A stretch of DNA of 64,000 bases from AC-56 sp963702195 (lineage in GTDB: Bacteria; Actinomycetota; Thermoleophilia; Solirubrobacterales; 70-9), in NCBI GenBank assembly GCA_963702195.1, contig OY969725.1, positions 1,302,001-1,366,000 on the forward strand, read 5' to 3'. This document shows positions 7,847 to 16,146 of the stretch, piece by piece. How positions within the stretch are numbered: position 1 is the stretch's first letter; every line of letters begins with the position of its first letter. The notes below the pieces were generated by a model. It made no database searches. It saw only the letters and a list, made by a program, of their open reading frames with translations, and had not been told where the DNA came from. The position numbers and the translations under genes are program-made.

Positions 7847-10528
7847 GTGCCCGCGACGAAGACCAAGCCCGCCTCCGAGTCGGCCGTCGGCGGCGGCGGC
7901 GGCGAGCTGTTCCTGATCGACGGCAACAGCCTTGCCTACCGGGCGTTCTTCGCGCTTCCGGAGTCGATCGCCACCGCCGATGGGCGGCCGACCAACGCCA
8001 TCTACGGGTTCGCCTCGATGATGGGCAAGATCCTCATCGAGCACCGACCGACGGCGGTGATCGTCGCCTGGGACGCGGGGATGTCGGGCAGGGAGAAGAC
8101 GTACACGGAGTACAAGGCCGGGCGCCCCTCGCGTCCCGACCTGCTGAAGGAGCAGTGGCCCAACCTGGCGCCGCTCGCAGAGGCATTCGGCTTCCACAAC
8201 GTGAAGGTGGACGGGTGGGAGGCCGATGACGTGATCGCGAGCCTCGTCCAGCGTGCCCGCGACGCGGACATTCCCGTGATGGTCGTCTCGGGGGATCGTG
8301 ACGTCTACCAGGTGGTCGGCGACGGGGTGCGCGTCATGACCACCTCCCGCGGGGTGACCGACACCAAGATCTACGACCGCGAGGGCGTCGTCGAGCGCTA
8401 CGGCGTGCCGCCGGAGCTCGTCCCCGACCTCATCGGCCTCAAGGGCGACACCTCCGACAACATTCCGGGCGTCCCCGGGATCGGCGACAAGACCGCGGCC
8501 CAGCTCCTGCAGCGGTTCGGGTCGCTCGAGGCCGTGCTCGACAGCGTCGACGAGATCTCCGGCGCCAAGCGCAAGCAGAATCTGACCGAGCACGCCGACG
8601 ACGCGCGCATCTCGAAGCAGCTGGCCACGCTCAACTACGACATCGACGTCCCGATCGACGTCAGCCAGGAGGCGCGAACCCCGCCGGATCGCAGCCGCTT
8701 GCGAGACGTCGCGGCCGAGTTCGAGCTCCGCGCGGTGATGCAGCGCCTCGACGAGGAGTTCTCCGAGGACGTCCCGGATCGCGCCGTGGAGGAGACGCTC
8801 GTGATCGAGGTGGTCGAGGGAACTCCGGCTGACCTACCGAAGGGGCCGGTGACCATGTCCGTCGCGGAGGGACGCTGGGCCGGCACCGACGGTGATCGCG
8901 TGGTGGCGGGCGACTACGAGGACCTCGCGGACCTCGCGGAGCAGATTCGCGACCATCCGCTGACCTTCCACGACGCCAAGTCGCAGGGCGGCGGCGGCCG
9001 CACCGGGCTGCTCGCCGTGGCGCCCGCCGGCAGCCTCGACCTCGCGCACGACACGATGGTCGCCGCCTACCTGATCGACCCCGCGCGGCGCGTCTACGAC
9101 CTCTCGGAGCTCGCCGCGGACGCCGGCCTCGCGGCCGCAAGCACGGAGGCCGCGACCAAGGGCGCCGAGGCCGGGGAGGAGGACACCGCGGAGAGCGAAC
9201 AGCTCTCCCTGGCCGCGGAGGCCGAGCCCACCGCCGATCCGCCGACCGAGGCCCGTCTCGCGTTCGAGCTCGCAACCCGCCAGCGGGAGCAGATCGAGCG
9301 CTTCGGACTCGAGCGCGTGCTGAACGAGATCGAGATGCCGTTGATCGAGGTCCTCGCTGCGATGGAGCGGGAGGGCGTCAAGCTCGACACGGAGCGGCTC
9401 GCCGACATCGGGAAGGGCATGGCCGAGCGGATCGGCGAGCTCGAGCGCGAGGTCTACGACCTCGCCGGCCACGAGTTCACGATCGGCTCGCCCCAGCAGC
9501 TCGGCGAGGTCCTCTTCAACGAGCTCGGGCTGACCAAGAAGCGCCGCGGCAAGACGGGCTTCTCGACCGACGCCCGGGTGCTCGCCCAGATCCGCGACGA
9601 GCACGAGATCGTCGCCAGGGTCGAGAGCTGGCGCGAGCTCACCAAGCTCAAGAACACCTACCTGGACGCTCTTCCCGACCTGGTCGATCCCGAGACGGGC
9701 CGCATCCACACCACCTTCAACCAGGTTGCGGCGGCCACCGGGCGCCTCTCGAGCGTCAACCCAAACCTGCAGAACATTCCCATCCGCTCCGAGATCGGCC
9801 GCCCGGTGCGGAGCTGCTTCGTGGCCGAGGACGGGATGCGGCTTCTCTCGGCCGACTACAACCAGGTGGAGCTCCGGGTGCTCGCGCAGGTCGCGGGCGA
9901 GGAGGCCCTCCGCGAGATCTTCGCGACGGGGCAGGATGTCCACCGCGAGACCGCGGCGGAGGTGCTCGCGATCGCGCCGGAGGATGTGGGGCCGGCCGAG
10001 CGCTCGAAGGCGAAGATGGTCAACTACGGGATCGCATACGGCCTGTCCGCGTTTGGGCTTGCCGACAGGCTGCAGATCTCACGCGAGGAGGCCGCGGCCT
10101 ACATCCAGCGCTACTTCGAGCGCTTTCCCGCAATCCAGCGGTTCATCGCCGAGACGATCGCGAAGGCGGAGGAGGAGGGCTTCGTCTACACGCTGCTCGG
10201 CCGGCGCCGCGCGATCCCCGAGCTTCGCTCGAGCCAGCGCCAGCGGCGCTCGCTGGGCGAGCGCCTCGCCGTGAACACCGTGATCCAGGGGACGGCCGCG
10301 GACATCATCAAGCTCGCCATGCTCCACTGCCATGCGGCCCTCGCCGATGCCGGGATGCAGAGCCGGCTGGTCCTCCAGATCCATGACGAGCTCCTCTTCG
10401 AGGGCCCGGAGAACGAGATGGACGACGCGGCGAAGCTCGTCGAGCGCGAGATGTGCAACGCGTTCGACCTCGATCCGCCGCTCGCGGTCGACATCGGCAT
10501 CGGCGCCGACTGGCTCGCCGCGAAGTAG
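7847..10528 (+). CDS. polA: DNA polymerase I
   Basis: An 893-residue family A polymerase for Okazaki-fragment maturation and repair synthesis. The 5'-3' exonuclease/FEN domain (about residues 15-290) starts with LFLIDGNSLAYRAFFALP and includes GDTSDNIPGVPGIGDKTA. The middle domain lacks the DxE and other acidic residues of the 3'-5' proofreading nuclease (the segment reads LTFHDAKSQGG), as in other actinobacterial PolA. The polymerase domain has motif A (SADYNQVELR, about residue 670), motif B (RSKAKMVNYGIAYG, about 718) and motif C (QIHDELLFE, about 845). The GTG start is supported by a -10 box 6 nt upstream. Confidence 0.97.
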   Translation: MPATKTKPASESAVGGGGGELFLIDGNSLAYRAFFALPESIATADGRPTNAIYGFASMMGKILIEHRPTAVIVAWDAGMSGREKTYTEYKAGRPSRPDLLKEQWPNLAPLAEAFGFHNVKVDGWEADDVIASLVQRARDADIPVMVVSGDRDVYQVVGDGVRVMTTSRGVTDTKIYDREGVVERYGVPPELVPDLIGLKGDTSDNIPGVPGIGDKTAAQLLQRFGSLEAVLDSVDEISGAKRKQNLTEHADDARISKQLATLNYDIDVPIDVSQEARTPPDRSRLRDVAAEFELRAVMQRLDEEFSEDVPDRAVEETLVIEVVEGTPADLPKGPVTMSVAEGRWAGTDGDRVVAGDYEDLADLAEQIRDHPLTFHDAKSQGGGGRTGLLAVAPAGSLDLAHDTMVAAYLIDPARRVYDLSELAADAGLAAASTEAATKGAEAGEEDTAESEQLSLAAEAEPTADPPTEARLAFELATRQREQIERFGLERVLNEIEMPLIEVLAAMEREGVKLDTERLADIGKGMAERIGELEREVYDLAGHEFTIGSPQQLGEVLFNELGLTKKRRGKTGFSTDARVLAQIRDEHEIVARVESWRELTKLKNTYLDALPDLVDPETGRIHTTFNQVAAATGRLSSVNPNLQNIPIRSEIGRPVRSCFVAEDGMRLLSADYNQVELRVLAQVAGEEALREIFATGQDVHRETAAEVLAIAPEDVGPAERSKAKMVNYGIAYGLSAFGLADRLQISREEAAAYIQRYFERFPAIQRFIAETIAKAEEEGFVYTLLGRRRAIPELRSSQRQRRSLGERLAVNTVIQGTAADIIKLAMLHCHAALADAGMQSRLVLQIHDELLFEGPENEMDDAAKLVEREMCNAFDLDPPLAVDIGIGADWLAAK

Positions 10529-10550
10529 GGCTCGAGGACGCGCCGGACAG

Positions 10551-10831
10551 TCAGGCGGCGCCCAGCATGGAGCGCACCCTCACGACCAGCTCCTGAGGCG
10601 AGAATGGCTTTCGCATGTGGTCGTTGGCGCCCGCCTCGAACCCGACCGAGGCCGCTCCCTCCTGAACGCTTGCCGTCAGGAGCAGCATGGGGATGTGTCC
10701 GAGCGCCCGGCCTCCACGCGGTAGCCCGCCCGCGTCAGCCGGAACTTGATCAGCTCTCGCATGTCCTCGTCATCGTCGGCGACGATGATGCGGCTCTCCG
10801 CCGGGACCGCTCGTCGTCCCTGATGGATCGA
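10551..10831 (-). pseudogene. Broken response regulator (receiver domain with internal deletion)
   Basis: Reading the minus strand gives RIIVADDDEDMRELIKFRLTR (receiver beta1 with the acidic pocket), GYRVEA, then a stop in that frame. In another frame follow HIPMLLLTAS (beta4 with the conserved Thr), EAGANDHMRKPFS (beta5 with the switch Lys) and a natural end, RSMLGAA-stop. The roughly 40 residues between, including beta3 and the phosphorylated Asp, are gone. In addition no start codon exists in the first frame: the GTG overlapping the kinase stop reads a different frame, so a second 1-nt lesion is likely. The gene follows the histidine kinase directly and was probably its partner. Confidence 0.8.
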
Positions 10832-12334
10832 TCACGAGTGCGAACCTAACGGCAGTTCGATGCGGAACGTGGTGCCTTTGCCCTCGGTGCTCGTGAACGA
10901 GAGCTGGCCGCCGTGGCTTTCGACGATCGCCCGCGTTATGGAGAGGCCGAGCCCGACGCCCGGGACGGCCGCTTCGGTGGCTGTGGAGGCCCGGAAGAAC
11001 CGCTCGAACAGCCGTCCCTGCTCATCGGCTGGGATCCCGATGCCCGTATCCCAGACCTCGACCTCGGCGGTGCCGTCGAGCGCGAATAGGCGCAGGCCGA
11101 CCTCGCCCCCGTCCGGCGTGAACTTGAGGGCGTTCGAAAGCAGGTTGTCCATGACCTGGCCGAGGCGGTCCGAGTCGCCGTGGAGGGCAAGGCCGTCGGC
11201 GATCTCCTCGCTGAGCCTGACCCCGCTGCGCTCGGCCTGGTGCCGCGCGGCCTCGACCGAGTCACGTGCCGTCTGCGACAGGTCGACTCCGTCGGTCTTC
11301 TGAATGTCCAGCTTGCCCGCCTCGAGACGGGCGACGAACAGGAGGTCTCCGACCAGCCGCTGCAGTCGGCGGGCGTTGCGGTCCACGATCTCAAGAAATC
11401 TCTGGTGCTCCGCGTCGGTCAGAGCATGGTCCTCCCTCTCCTCCAGGAGCAGCTCGACGTAGCCCACGATCGAGCTGAGCGGGGTCCGCAACTCGTGCGA
11501 CACGAGCGCGAAGAACTCCTCCTTCACCCTCTCGGCCTCCTGGGCCGCCCGCCAGTTGCGCTCCAACGCCTCGGCCATCTCGTTGAAGCTCACCGCCATC
11601 GCCCCGAGCTCGTTGCGAGAGCGGACGCCCAGGACCCGCGCGCCGAGGTCGCCCGCGGCAACCCGCTTGGCGCTCCAGGCCAGGGCGCCGACCGGGTGAA
11701 GGACCCGACGCTGGAGGTAGAGCCCCATTCCCAGGCACAGGAGCGCGATCAGCGCGAGGGCGGCGACCGTGATCGTCCGAGCGCTGGAGCTGCTCGATGC
11801 CGCATCCGCGCGATGCTGATCCGCCAGGTGCTGCTCGGCGACGTCGAACGAGCTGAACATGCCCCGGAGCGCATCCACGCGCCGCTTCGCCTCACCGGTC
11901 TCGACGACGCCCTTCGCCTTGGCGGGCGAGTTGTGGCTGAGCATCAGCAGCGGCCGCAGGTAGTCGTCCACGTACGAGTTGATGTGGGCCTGTATGTCCG
12001 TCGCAATCGCCTGGGTTCGGGGCGTCGTTGCCGTCTCCACAAGCGCTCCGGAGGCGGTCGGGTAGAGCACGAGGGCCTTCCTGTAAGGGTCGAGGAAGCG
12101 GTCCGCATCGGTCAGGAGGTAGCCGCGGACCCCGCTCTCCATGTCGACGACCAGGCGCTCGAGACGCGAGCTTGCGGCGACCGCCTGCTCGGCGCGCTGG
12201 GCGTAGTCGGCCGCGTTCTTCTGGTTCGAGATCGCGTTGAAGAGCAGCACGAGCGCCACGGCGTTGATCGCGAACAGGAGGCACAGGGCTCCGACGCTCT
12301 GCCATGAGAGCCGCGTGCGCAGGGCGTGGATCAC
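10832..12334 (-). CDS. Sensor histidine kinase with CHASE3 and HAMP domains
   Basis: A 500-residue membrane kinase. TM1 is the segment VGALCLLFAINAVALVLLF. The extracytoplasmic part resembles CHASE3 (MESGVRGYLLTDADRFLDPY), TM2 is near ITVAALALIALLCLGMGLY, then HAMP, a dimerisation/phospho-acceptor helix with SHELRTPLSS (His at about residue 279) and an HATPase domain with N box DNLLSNALKFTPDGG, DTGIGIP and GVGLGLSI. The GTG at 12334 is chosen because a TAGGCT -10 lies 7 nt upstream; the longer frame to 12622 is Arg/Pro-rich and crosses the divergent transporter. Its neighbouring response regulator is a pseudogene, so it may be orphaned or signal to a remote partner. Confidence 0.93.
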   Translation of the reverse strand: MIHALRTRLSWQSVGALCLLFAINAVALVLLFNAISNQKNAADYAQRAEQAVAASSRLERLVVDMESGVRGYLLTDADRFLDPYRKALVLYPTASGALVETATTPRTQAIATDIQAHINSYVDDYLRPLLMLSHNSPAKAKGVVETGEAKRRVDALRGMFSSFDVAEQHLADQHRADAASSSSSARTITVAALALIALLCLGMGLYLQRRVLHPVGALAWSAKRVAAGDLGARVLGVRSRNELGAMAVSFNEMAEALERNWRAAQEAERVKEEFFALVSHELRTPLSSIVGYVELLLEEREDHALTDAEHQRFLEIVDRNARRLQRLVGDLLFVARLEAGKLDIQKTDGVDLSQTARDSVEAARHQAERSGVRLSEEIADGLALHGDSDRLGQVMDNLLSNALKFTPDGGEVGLRLFALDGTAEVEVWDTGIGIPADEQGRLFERFFRASTATEAAVPGVGLGLSITRAIVESHGGQLSFTSTEGKGTTFRIELPLGSHS

Positions 12335-12341
12335 GCGGGCC

Positions 12342-12347
12342 AGCCTA
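12342..12347 (-). promoter_or_regulatory. Probable -10 box (TAGGCT) of the histidine kinase gene
   Basis: On the minus strand TAGGCT ends 7 nt before the GTG start at 12334. Confidence 0.45.
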
Positions 12348-12417
12348 TGGCGACTCCCTCTCCAATGACAACCCACGCGGCCCTGATGCACCCCGCCGGT
12401 GCCTCGCCGGCGATCGG

Positions 12418-12423
12418 TAGGAT
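12418..12423 (+). promoter_or_regulatory. Probable -10 box (TAGGAT) of the DMT transporter gene
   Basis: TAGGAT lies 8 nt before the ATG at 12432. Confidence 0.4.
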
Positions 12424-12431
12424 CGCCGGCG

Positions 12432-12869
12432 ATGGACCGCGGGCTCGCCGTCCTGCTGACCGCCGTCGTCGGCGGCATCCTCGCCCTCCAGGCCCCGATC
12501 AACGCGGGACTGGGGCGGGCAACCGGCAGCATCGCCGCCGCCCTGGTGTCGTTCACCGTGGGCACCCTGGCGCTGATCGTCGTGGTCGGCATCAGTGGGG
12601 AGGGCGGCGGATTGACGTCCACCTTCGACGTCCGTTGGTACTACCTGGTGGGAGGCCTGCTGGGGGCGGTCTACGTCACGATGGCACTGGTCACGGTGAA
12701 GTCGATCGGGGCCGGCGGAGTGGCCGCGGCCACGGTCACCGGGCAGCTGACGGCCGCAGTCGTCATCGATCGCCTCGGCTGGTTCGGCCTCGAGCAGACA
12801 TCCCTCAGCGCGACCAGGATCCTGGGTGTCGCGCTGCTCCTCGCGGGCACGTATCTCGTCGTTCGCTGA
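12432..12869 (+). CDS. YdcZ-like (DUF606) DMT-superfamily membrane protein
   Basis: A 145-residue protein with four to five hydrophobic helices (LAVLLTAVVGGILALQAPINAGLG, AAALVSFTVGTLALIVVVGI, YYLVGGLLGAVYVTMALVTV, and a C-terminal LGVALLLAGTYLVVR). The LQAPINAGLG segment and the GAVYVTMALV helix are typical of the YdcZ family, half-sized drug/metabolite transporter relatives. Such proteins probably act as dimers; the substrate is unknown. The ATG at 12432 is preferred over the upstream in-frame start because of the -10 box 8 nt ahead and the hydrophobic N terminus. Confidence 0.85.
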   Translation: MDRGLAVLLTAVVGGILALQAPINAGLGRATGSIAAALVSFTVGTLALIVVVGISGEGGGLTSTFDVRWYYLVGGLLGAVYVTMALVTVKSIGAGGVAAATVTGQLTAAVVIDRLGWFGLEQTSLSATRILGVALLLAGTYLVVR

Positions 12870-13002
12870 CCGCTGGCCGCTGGGCGCGCACGGCGCACGC
12901 GATGCGCGAGCACCGCGGGCTTCCAGAACGCCGCACGCATACCGTTGTGGTGACGCGCCTGCGGCCAGGCAACGAGAAGCGTCAGGGTGGGTTCGAGTGA
13001 AC

Positions 13003-14148
13003 CTACGCAGCGGCTCTCATGCGAACGCGGTGCTCCCCGGCGGGGGGAGTGGGCGCCGCGAGCTCCCGCGCGTATGCCGGATGGGCGATTCGCAGGTAGT
13101 GCGTGAACGACCAGCGGACGAAGCCGTCCGTACTCATCCCGCGCAGCGCTGCGGCAAGCATTCGAGGCGGGACCCGGGGGACGAGGCGCTGAACGCGCAG
13201 GAGCCAGTTGTAGTGCCACAGGTGGCGCTCCGAGAAGGCCGTGTAGCGCTCGAGCGCCCCGTGGCGGGTGACGCCCCCGCCGAGCACCCTGCGGAGCTCG
13301 CGCCCGCACGCGATGCCGAAGTAGAAGGCGGTCCGGATTCCCTCGGCGGTCAGCGGCAGGCAATGCCCCGCCGAGTCCCCGACGAAGAAGATGTCGTCCT
13401 CGGTCGCGCGGCGGAGCCGGTGGGGGATCCAGTTGCCCTGATAGCCGACGGCGTCGCGCTTGAGATCCTCCGCAAGCCGCACGGTCGGCTCCTTCACGTG
13501 GAACCGGGGCTCGAAGGATCCCACGCCCACCCTGATCTCGTCGGTGGCGGGGAAGCTCCAGGCGTAGCCGGCGGGGACGTAGCCGCGATCGATCCAGATC
13601 TCGAGGTCGTCGGAGCCACCGCCGGGATGCACCTCCAGGCCTCGTGAGAGAGGGGCGTCGGGCGGTTGGTAGCCCCGCGATGAGAGGACCCGCCGCCATC
13701 CAAGGCAGTCGACGACGAGCGGCGCGGTCAGGTCGCCGCGATCGGTGTGCACGGTGGTCGCGGTGCGTCCGTCGACCTTGGCTGTCTCGAACGCGGCGTC
13801 TCCCTGCTCGAAGAGGAGTGCGCAGAGCGTCCTGTAATCGAACGTGGAGAAGGTCCAGGGCAGCTCCATGCGCGTGGTGATGTGCGGCGTATGTATGACC
13901 AGCTCCTCGAAGGTCTGCCGGATGGAGGCGCCCACGCCCATGGCCTCGAGCCACTCGGTCGGCGCCGCGCACGCCGAGGTCTGGCGCTCGCCCACCTCGT
14001 AACGGTCGACGATCAGCACCCTGGCCCCGGAATCGGTGAGCTCGCGGGCGACCGCGAGACCGGCGAAGCTCGCCCCGCAGATCAGCACGTCGGCGTCGCC
14101 GCCGAGGGGCGCGCGCTCGGCGCCGCGCTTGGTGCGTCGCGTAGGCAC
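13003..14148 (-). CDS. FAD-dependent oxidoreductase, geranylgeranyl-reductase-like
   Basis: A 381-residue flavoprotein. The ADP-binding motif is DVLICGASFAGLAVARELT, ending in the acidic residue of LIVDR. The second FAD motif is FFVGDSAGHCLPLTAEGIRTAFYFG, as in the geranylgeranyl reductase/halogenase-like group of p-hydroxybenzoate-hydroxylase-fold enzymes. The C-terminal region is rich in aromatic residues (RHLWHYNWLLRVQRL). The substrate is unknown; isoprenoid or lipid reduction is a reasonable guess only. The GTG start is followed by a basic, disordered N terminus; a TACCCT -10 lies 8 nt upstream, back to back with the rpsA promoter. Confidence 0.85.
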   Translation of the reverse strand: MPTRRTKRGAERAPLGGDADVLICGASFAGLAVARELTDSGARVLIVDRYEVGERQTSACAAPTEWLEAMGVGASIRQTFEELVIHTPHITTRMELPWTFSTFDYRTLCALLFEQGDAAFETAKVDGRTATTVHTDRGDLTAPLVVDCLGWRRVLSSRGYQPPDAPLSRGLEVHPGGGSDDLEIWIDRGYVPAGYAWSFPATDEIRVGVGSFEPRFHVKEPTVRLAEDLKRDAVGYQGNWIPHRLRRATEDDIFFVGDSAGHCLPLTAEGIRTAFYFGIACGRELRRVLGGGVTRHGALERYTAFSERHLWHYNWLLRVQRLVPRVPPRMLAAALRGMSTDGFVRWSFTHYLRIAHPAYARELAAPTPPAGEHRVRMRAAA

Positions 14149-14156
14149 GGTTTTCG

Positions 14157-14162
14157 AGGGTA
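14157..14162 (-). promoter_or_regulatory. Probable -10 box (TACCCT) of the FAD oxidoreductase gene
   Basis: On the minus strand TACCCT ends 8 nt before the GTG at 14148. It faces the rpsA -10 box within a 45-nt divergent region. Confidence 0.4.
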
Positions 14163-14179
14163 CTTCACGCGACTCTCTC

Positions 14180-14185
14180 TATAGT
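14180..14185 (+). promoter_or_regulatory. Probable -10 box (TATAGT) of rpsA
   Basis: TATAGT, the best -10 match in the window, ends 8 nt before the GTG at 14194. This leaves no room for a Shine-Dalgarno leader. Confidence 0.55.
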
Positions 14186-14193
14186 TAGCCGCC

Positions 14194-15540
14194 GTGTCCG
14201 CGACCGATACGACGACCGAGCCCGCCACGAGCCCCGCGACGAATGGGGCCAACGACTTCCTGATCGAGGTCGACGGCAAGCTCGTCCCCAACTACGACGC
14301 CACCATCAAGCCCTTCGAGGAGGGCGACGTGGTGAGTGGCGAGGTCGTGCGCATCGACAAGGACGAGGTCCTGGTCGACATCGGCTACAAGTCCGAGGGC
14401 GTCATCCCGTCGAACGAGCTCTCCATTCGGCGCTCGGTCGATCCCGCCGACGAGGTCTCACTCGGCGAGCAGGTCGACGCTCTGGTGCTCACCAAGGAGG
14501 ACCAGGAGGGCCGCCTGCTCCTCTCCAAGAAGCGCGCCCGCTTCGAGAAGGCCTGGCGGAAGATCGAGGCCGCCGCCGAGTCCGGCGAGCCAGTCGAGGG
14601 GATCGTGATCGAAGTCGTCAAGGGCGGCCTGATCCTCGACCTCGGCGTGCGCGGCTTCCTGCCTGCCTCCCTGGTCGACATCCGCCGCGTGCACAACCTC
14701 GATGAGTTCAAGGGCCAGACGCTCGAGTGCAAGGTCATCGAGCTCAACCGCAGCCGAAACAACGTCGTGCTCTCGCGCCGCGCCGTCCTCGAGGAGGAGC
14801 GCAAGGAGGTCCGCGAGCAGATCCTCGGTCGCCTCCAGCCCGGAATGGTCGTCGAGGGCAAGATCTCGAACATCGTCGACTTCGGCGCCTTCGTGGACCT
14901 CGACGGGATCGACGGCCTGATCCACATCTCAGAGCTTTCCTGGAGCCACGTCAACCACCCGTCCGAGGTGCTCTCGGTCGGCGAGACGGTGCGCGTGAAG
15001 GTTCTCGACATCGACCGCGAGCGCCAGCGGATCTCGTTGGGCCTGAAGCAGACCCAGGAGGATCCGTGGCGCCGGGTGCTCGACGAGTACAAGCCCGGCG
15101 ACGCGCTCCAGGGCAAGGTGACCAAGGTCGTCGCGTTTGGGGCGTTCGTCGAGATCGTCCCCGGCGTCGAGGGTCTGGTGCACATCTCCGAGCTCGCCGA
15201 GCATCACGTCGAGAACCCGAGCGAGGTCGTTTCGCCCGGCGACGAGGTGTGGGTCCGGATCCTGGAGATCGACGAGAGCCGCCGGCGCATCTCGCTGTCG
15301 GTCAAGCGCGCCGAGTCCCAGAACCTTCCGCTCCGTGACCTCATGCCGCCGGAGCTCACCGGCGAGGTCACGCAGGAGGCGGCGCCCGAAGAGGTGCCGG
15401 AGCTGGGTGACTCCGAGGAGGTTTTCCCCGAGGCACCCCCCGAGGCTGAGGCTCCGGCCGAGGCCGAGGCCGAGCCTGATGCCGAGGCGCAGGCCGGCGA
15501 GCCGGAATCAGCCGGCGAGGACGAGGCCCCGAAGGAGTAA
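14194..15540 (+). CDS. rpsA: 30S ribosomal protein S1
   Basis: RNA-binding ribosomal protein with four S1 (OB-fold) repeats, at about residues 35-105, 120-190, 205-275 and 290-360. Each shows the GAFVDL/GAFVEI and GLIHISELS/GLVHISELA type motif, though the first repeat is divergent (SEGVIPSNELS). The last 70 or so residues are acidic and Pro/Ala-rich, a usual disordered tail in Actinobacteria. Its 448 residues fit the four-domain actinobacterial form rather than the six-domain E. coli protein. The gene is followed in the same frame by coaE after 3 nt; its own last codons hold the coaE ribosome-binding site. Confidence 0.97.
   Translation: MSATDTTTEPATSPATNGANDFLIEVDGKLVPNYDATIKPFEEGDVVSGEVVRIDKDEVLVDIGYKSEGVIPSNELSIRRSVDPADEVSLGEQVDALVLTKEDQEGRLLLSKKRARFEKAWRKIEAAAESGEPVEGIVIEVVKGGLILDLGVRGFLPASLVDIRRVHNLDEFKGQTLECKVIELNRSRNNVVLSRRAVLEEERKEVREQILGRLQPGMVVEGKISNIVDFGAFVDLDGIDGLIHISELSWSHVNHPSEVLSVGETVRVKVLDIDRERQRISLGLKQTQEDPWRRVLDEYKPGDALQGKVTKVVAFGAFVEIVPGVEGLVHISELAEHHVENPSEVVSPGDEVWVRILEIDESRRRISLSVKRAESQNLPLRDLMPPELTGEVTQEAAPEEVPELGDSEEVFPEAPPEAEAPAEAEAEPDAEAQAGEPESAGEDEAPKE
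15532..15537 (+). promoter_or_regulatory. Shine-Dalgarno site of coaE (AAGGAG)
   Basis: AAGGAG overlaps the last codons of rpsA and lies 6 nt before an ATC triplet at 15544, which is the only triplet at ideal spacing that preserves the first beta strand of CoaE. Confidence 0.6.
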
Positions 15541-15543
15541 CTC

Positions 15544-16146
15544 ATCGTTTCCCCACCGTTCGTTGGCTTGACGGGGGGAATCGCCGCTGGGAAATCGGAG
15601 GCGCTGGCGGCCTTCGGACGCTTGGGAGCCGCGACGCTCTCGACGGATGCCGTCGTCCACGAGCTTCTCGACGACCCGGCGGTCAGGAACCGGCTGCTCG
15701 ACCGGTGGGGCGGGCAGGTGGTGGCCGACGGCACCGTCGACCGGAGCCGCGTCAGCGCTATCGTCTTCGACTCGGCCGCGGAGCTCGCCTGGCTCGAAGC
15801 CCTGCTTCACCCACTTGTCGGTGAGCGGGTCGCCGACTGGCGCATCACCCTGGAGCCTGAGCACGACCTCGCGGTGGTCGAGGTCCCGCTCCTCTTCGAG
15901 ACCAGCATGCAGGACGCGTTCGATGCCACCGTTGCCGTGGTGGCGGCCGACGAGAGGCGCGCGCATCGCGCGGGGCTCCGTGGCACCGAGCTGCTCGAGC
16001 CGCGAAGCGACCGGCAGCTTCGGCAGGAGGAAAAGGCCAGTCGCGCGACGTATGTCCTTGTGAACGACGGCTCGCTCGACACGCTCGAGCGAGATGTGGC
16101 CGCGCTCATGGAGCGACTGACTCAATCGGCACCACCCAGCGCATGA
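15544..16146 (+). CDS. coaE: Dephospho-CoA kinase, apparent ATC start codon
   Basis: Last enzyme of coenzyme A synthesis; phosphorylates the 3'-hydroxyl of dephospho-CoA. The P-loop GLTGGIAAGKSE is at the N terminus, and TLSTDAVVHELL, EVPLLFET and a LID-type Arg-rich segment follow. No ATG, GTG or TTG lies between the rpsA stop and the P-loop strand. The first standard start, TTG at 15568, would remove the FVGL strand. A strong AAGGAG at 15532-15537 is 6 nt upstream of ATC 15544, giving IVSPPFVGLTGG. I therefore place the start there; a sequencing error or TTG initiation is the alternative. The stop overlaps the next gene as ATGA. Confidence 0.85.
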   Translation: MVSPPFVGLTGGIAAGKSEALAAFGRLGAATLSTDAVVHELLDDPAVRNRLLDRWGGQVVADGTVDRSRVSAIVFDSAAELAWLEALLHPLVGERVADWRITLEPEHDLAVVEVPLLFETSMQDAFDATVAVVAADERRAHRAGLRGTELLEPRSDRQLRQEEKASRATYVLVNDGSLDTLERDVAALMERLTQSAPPSA

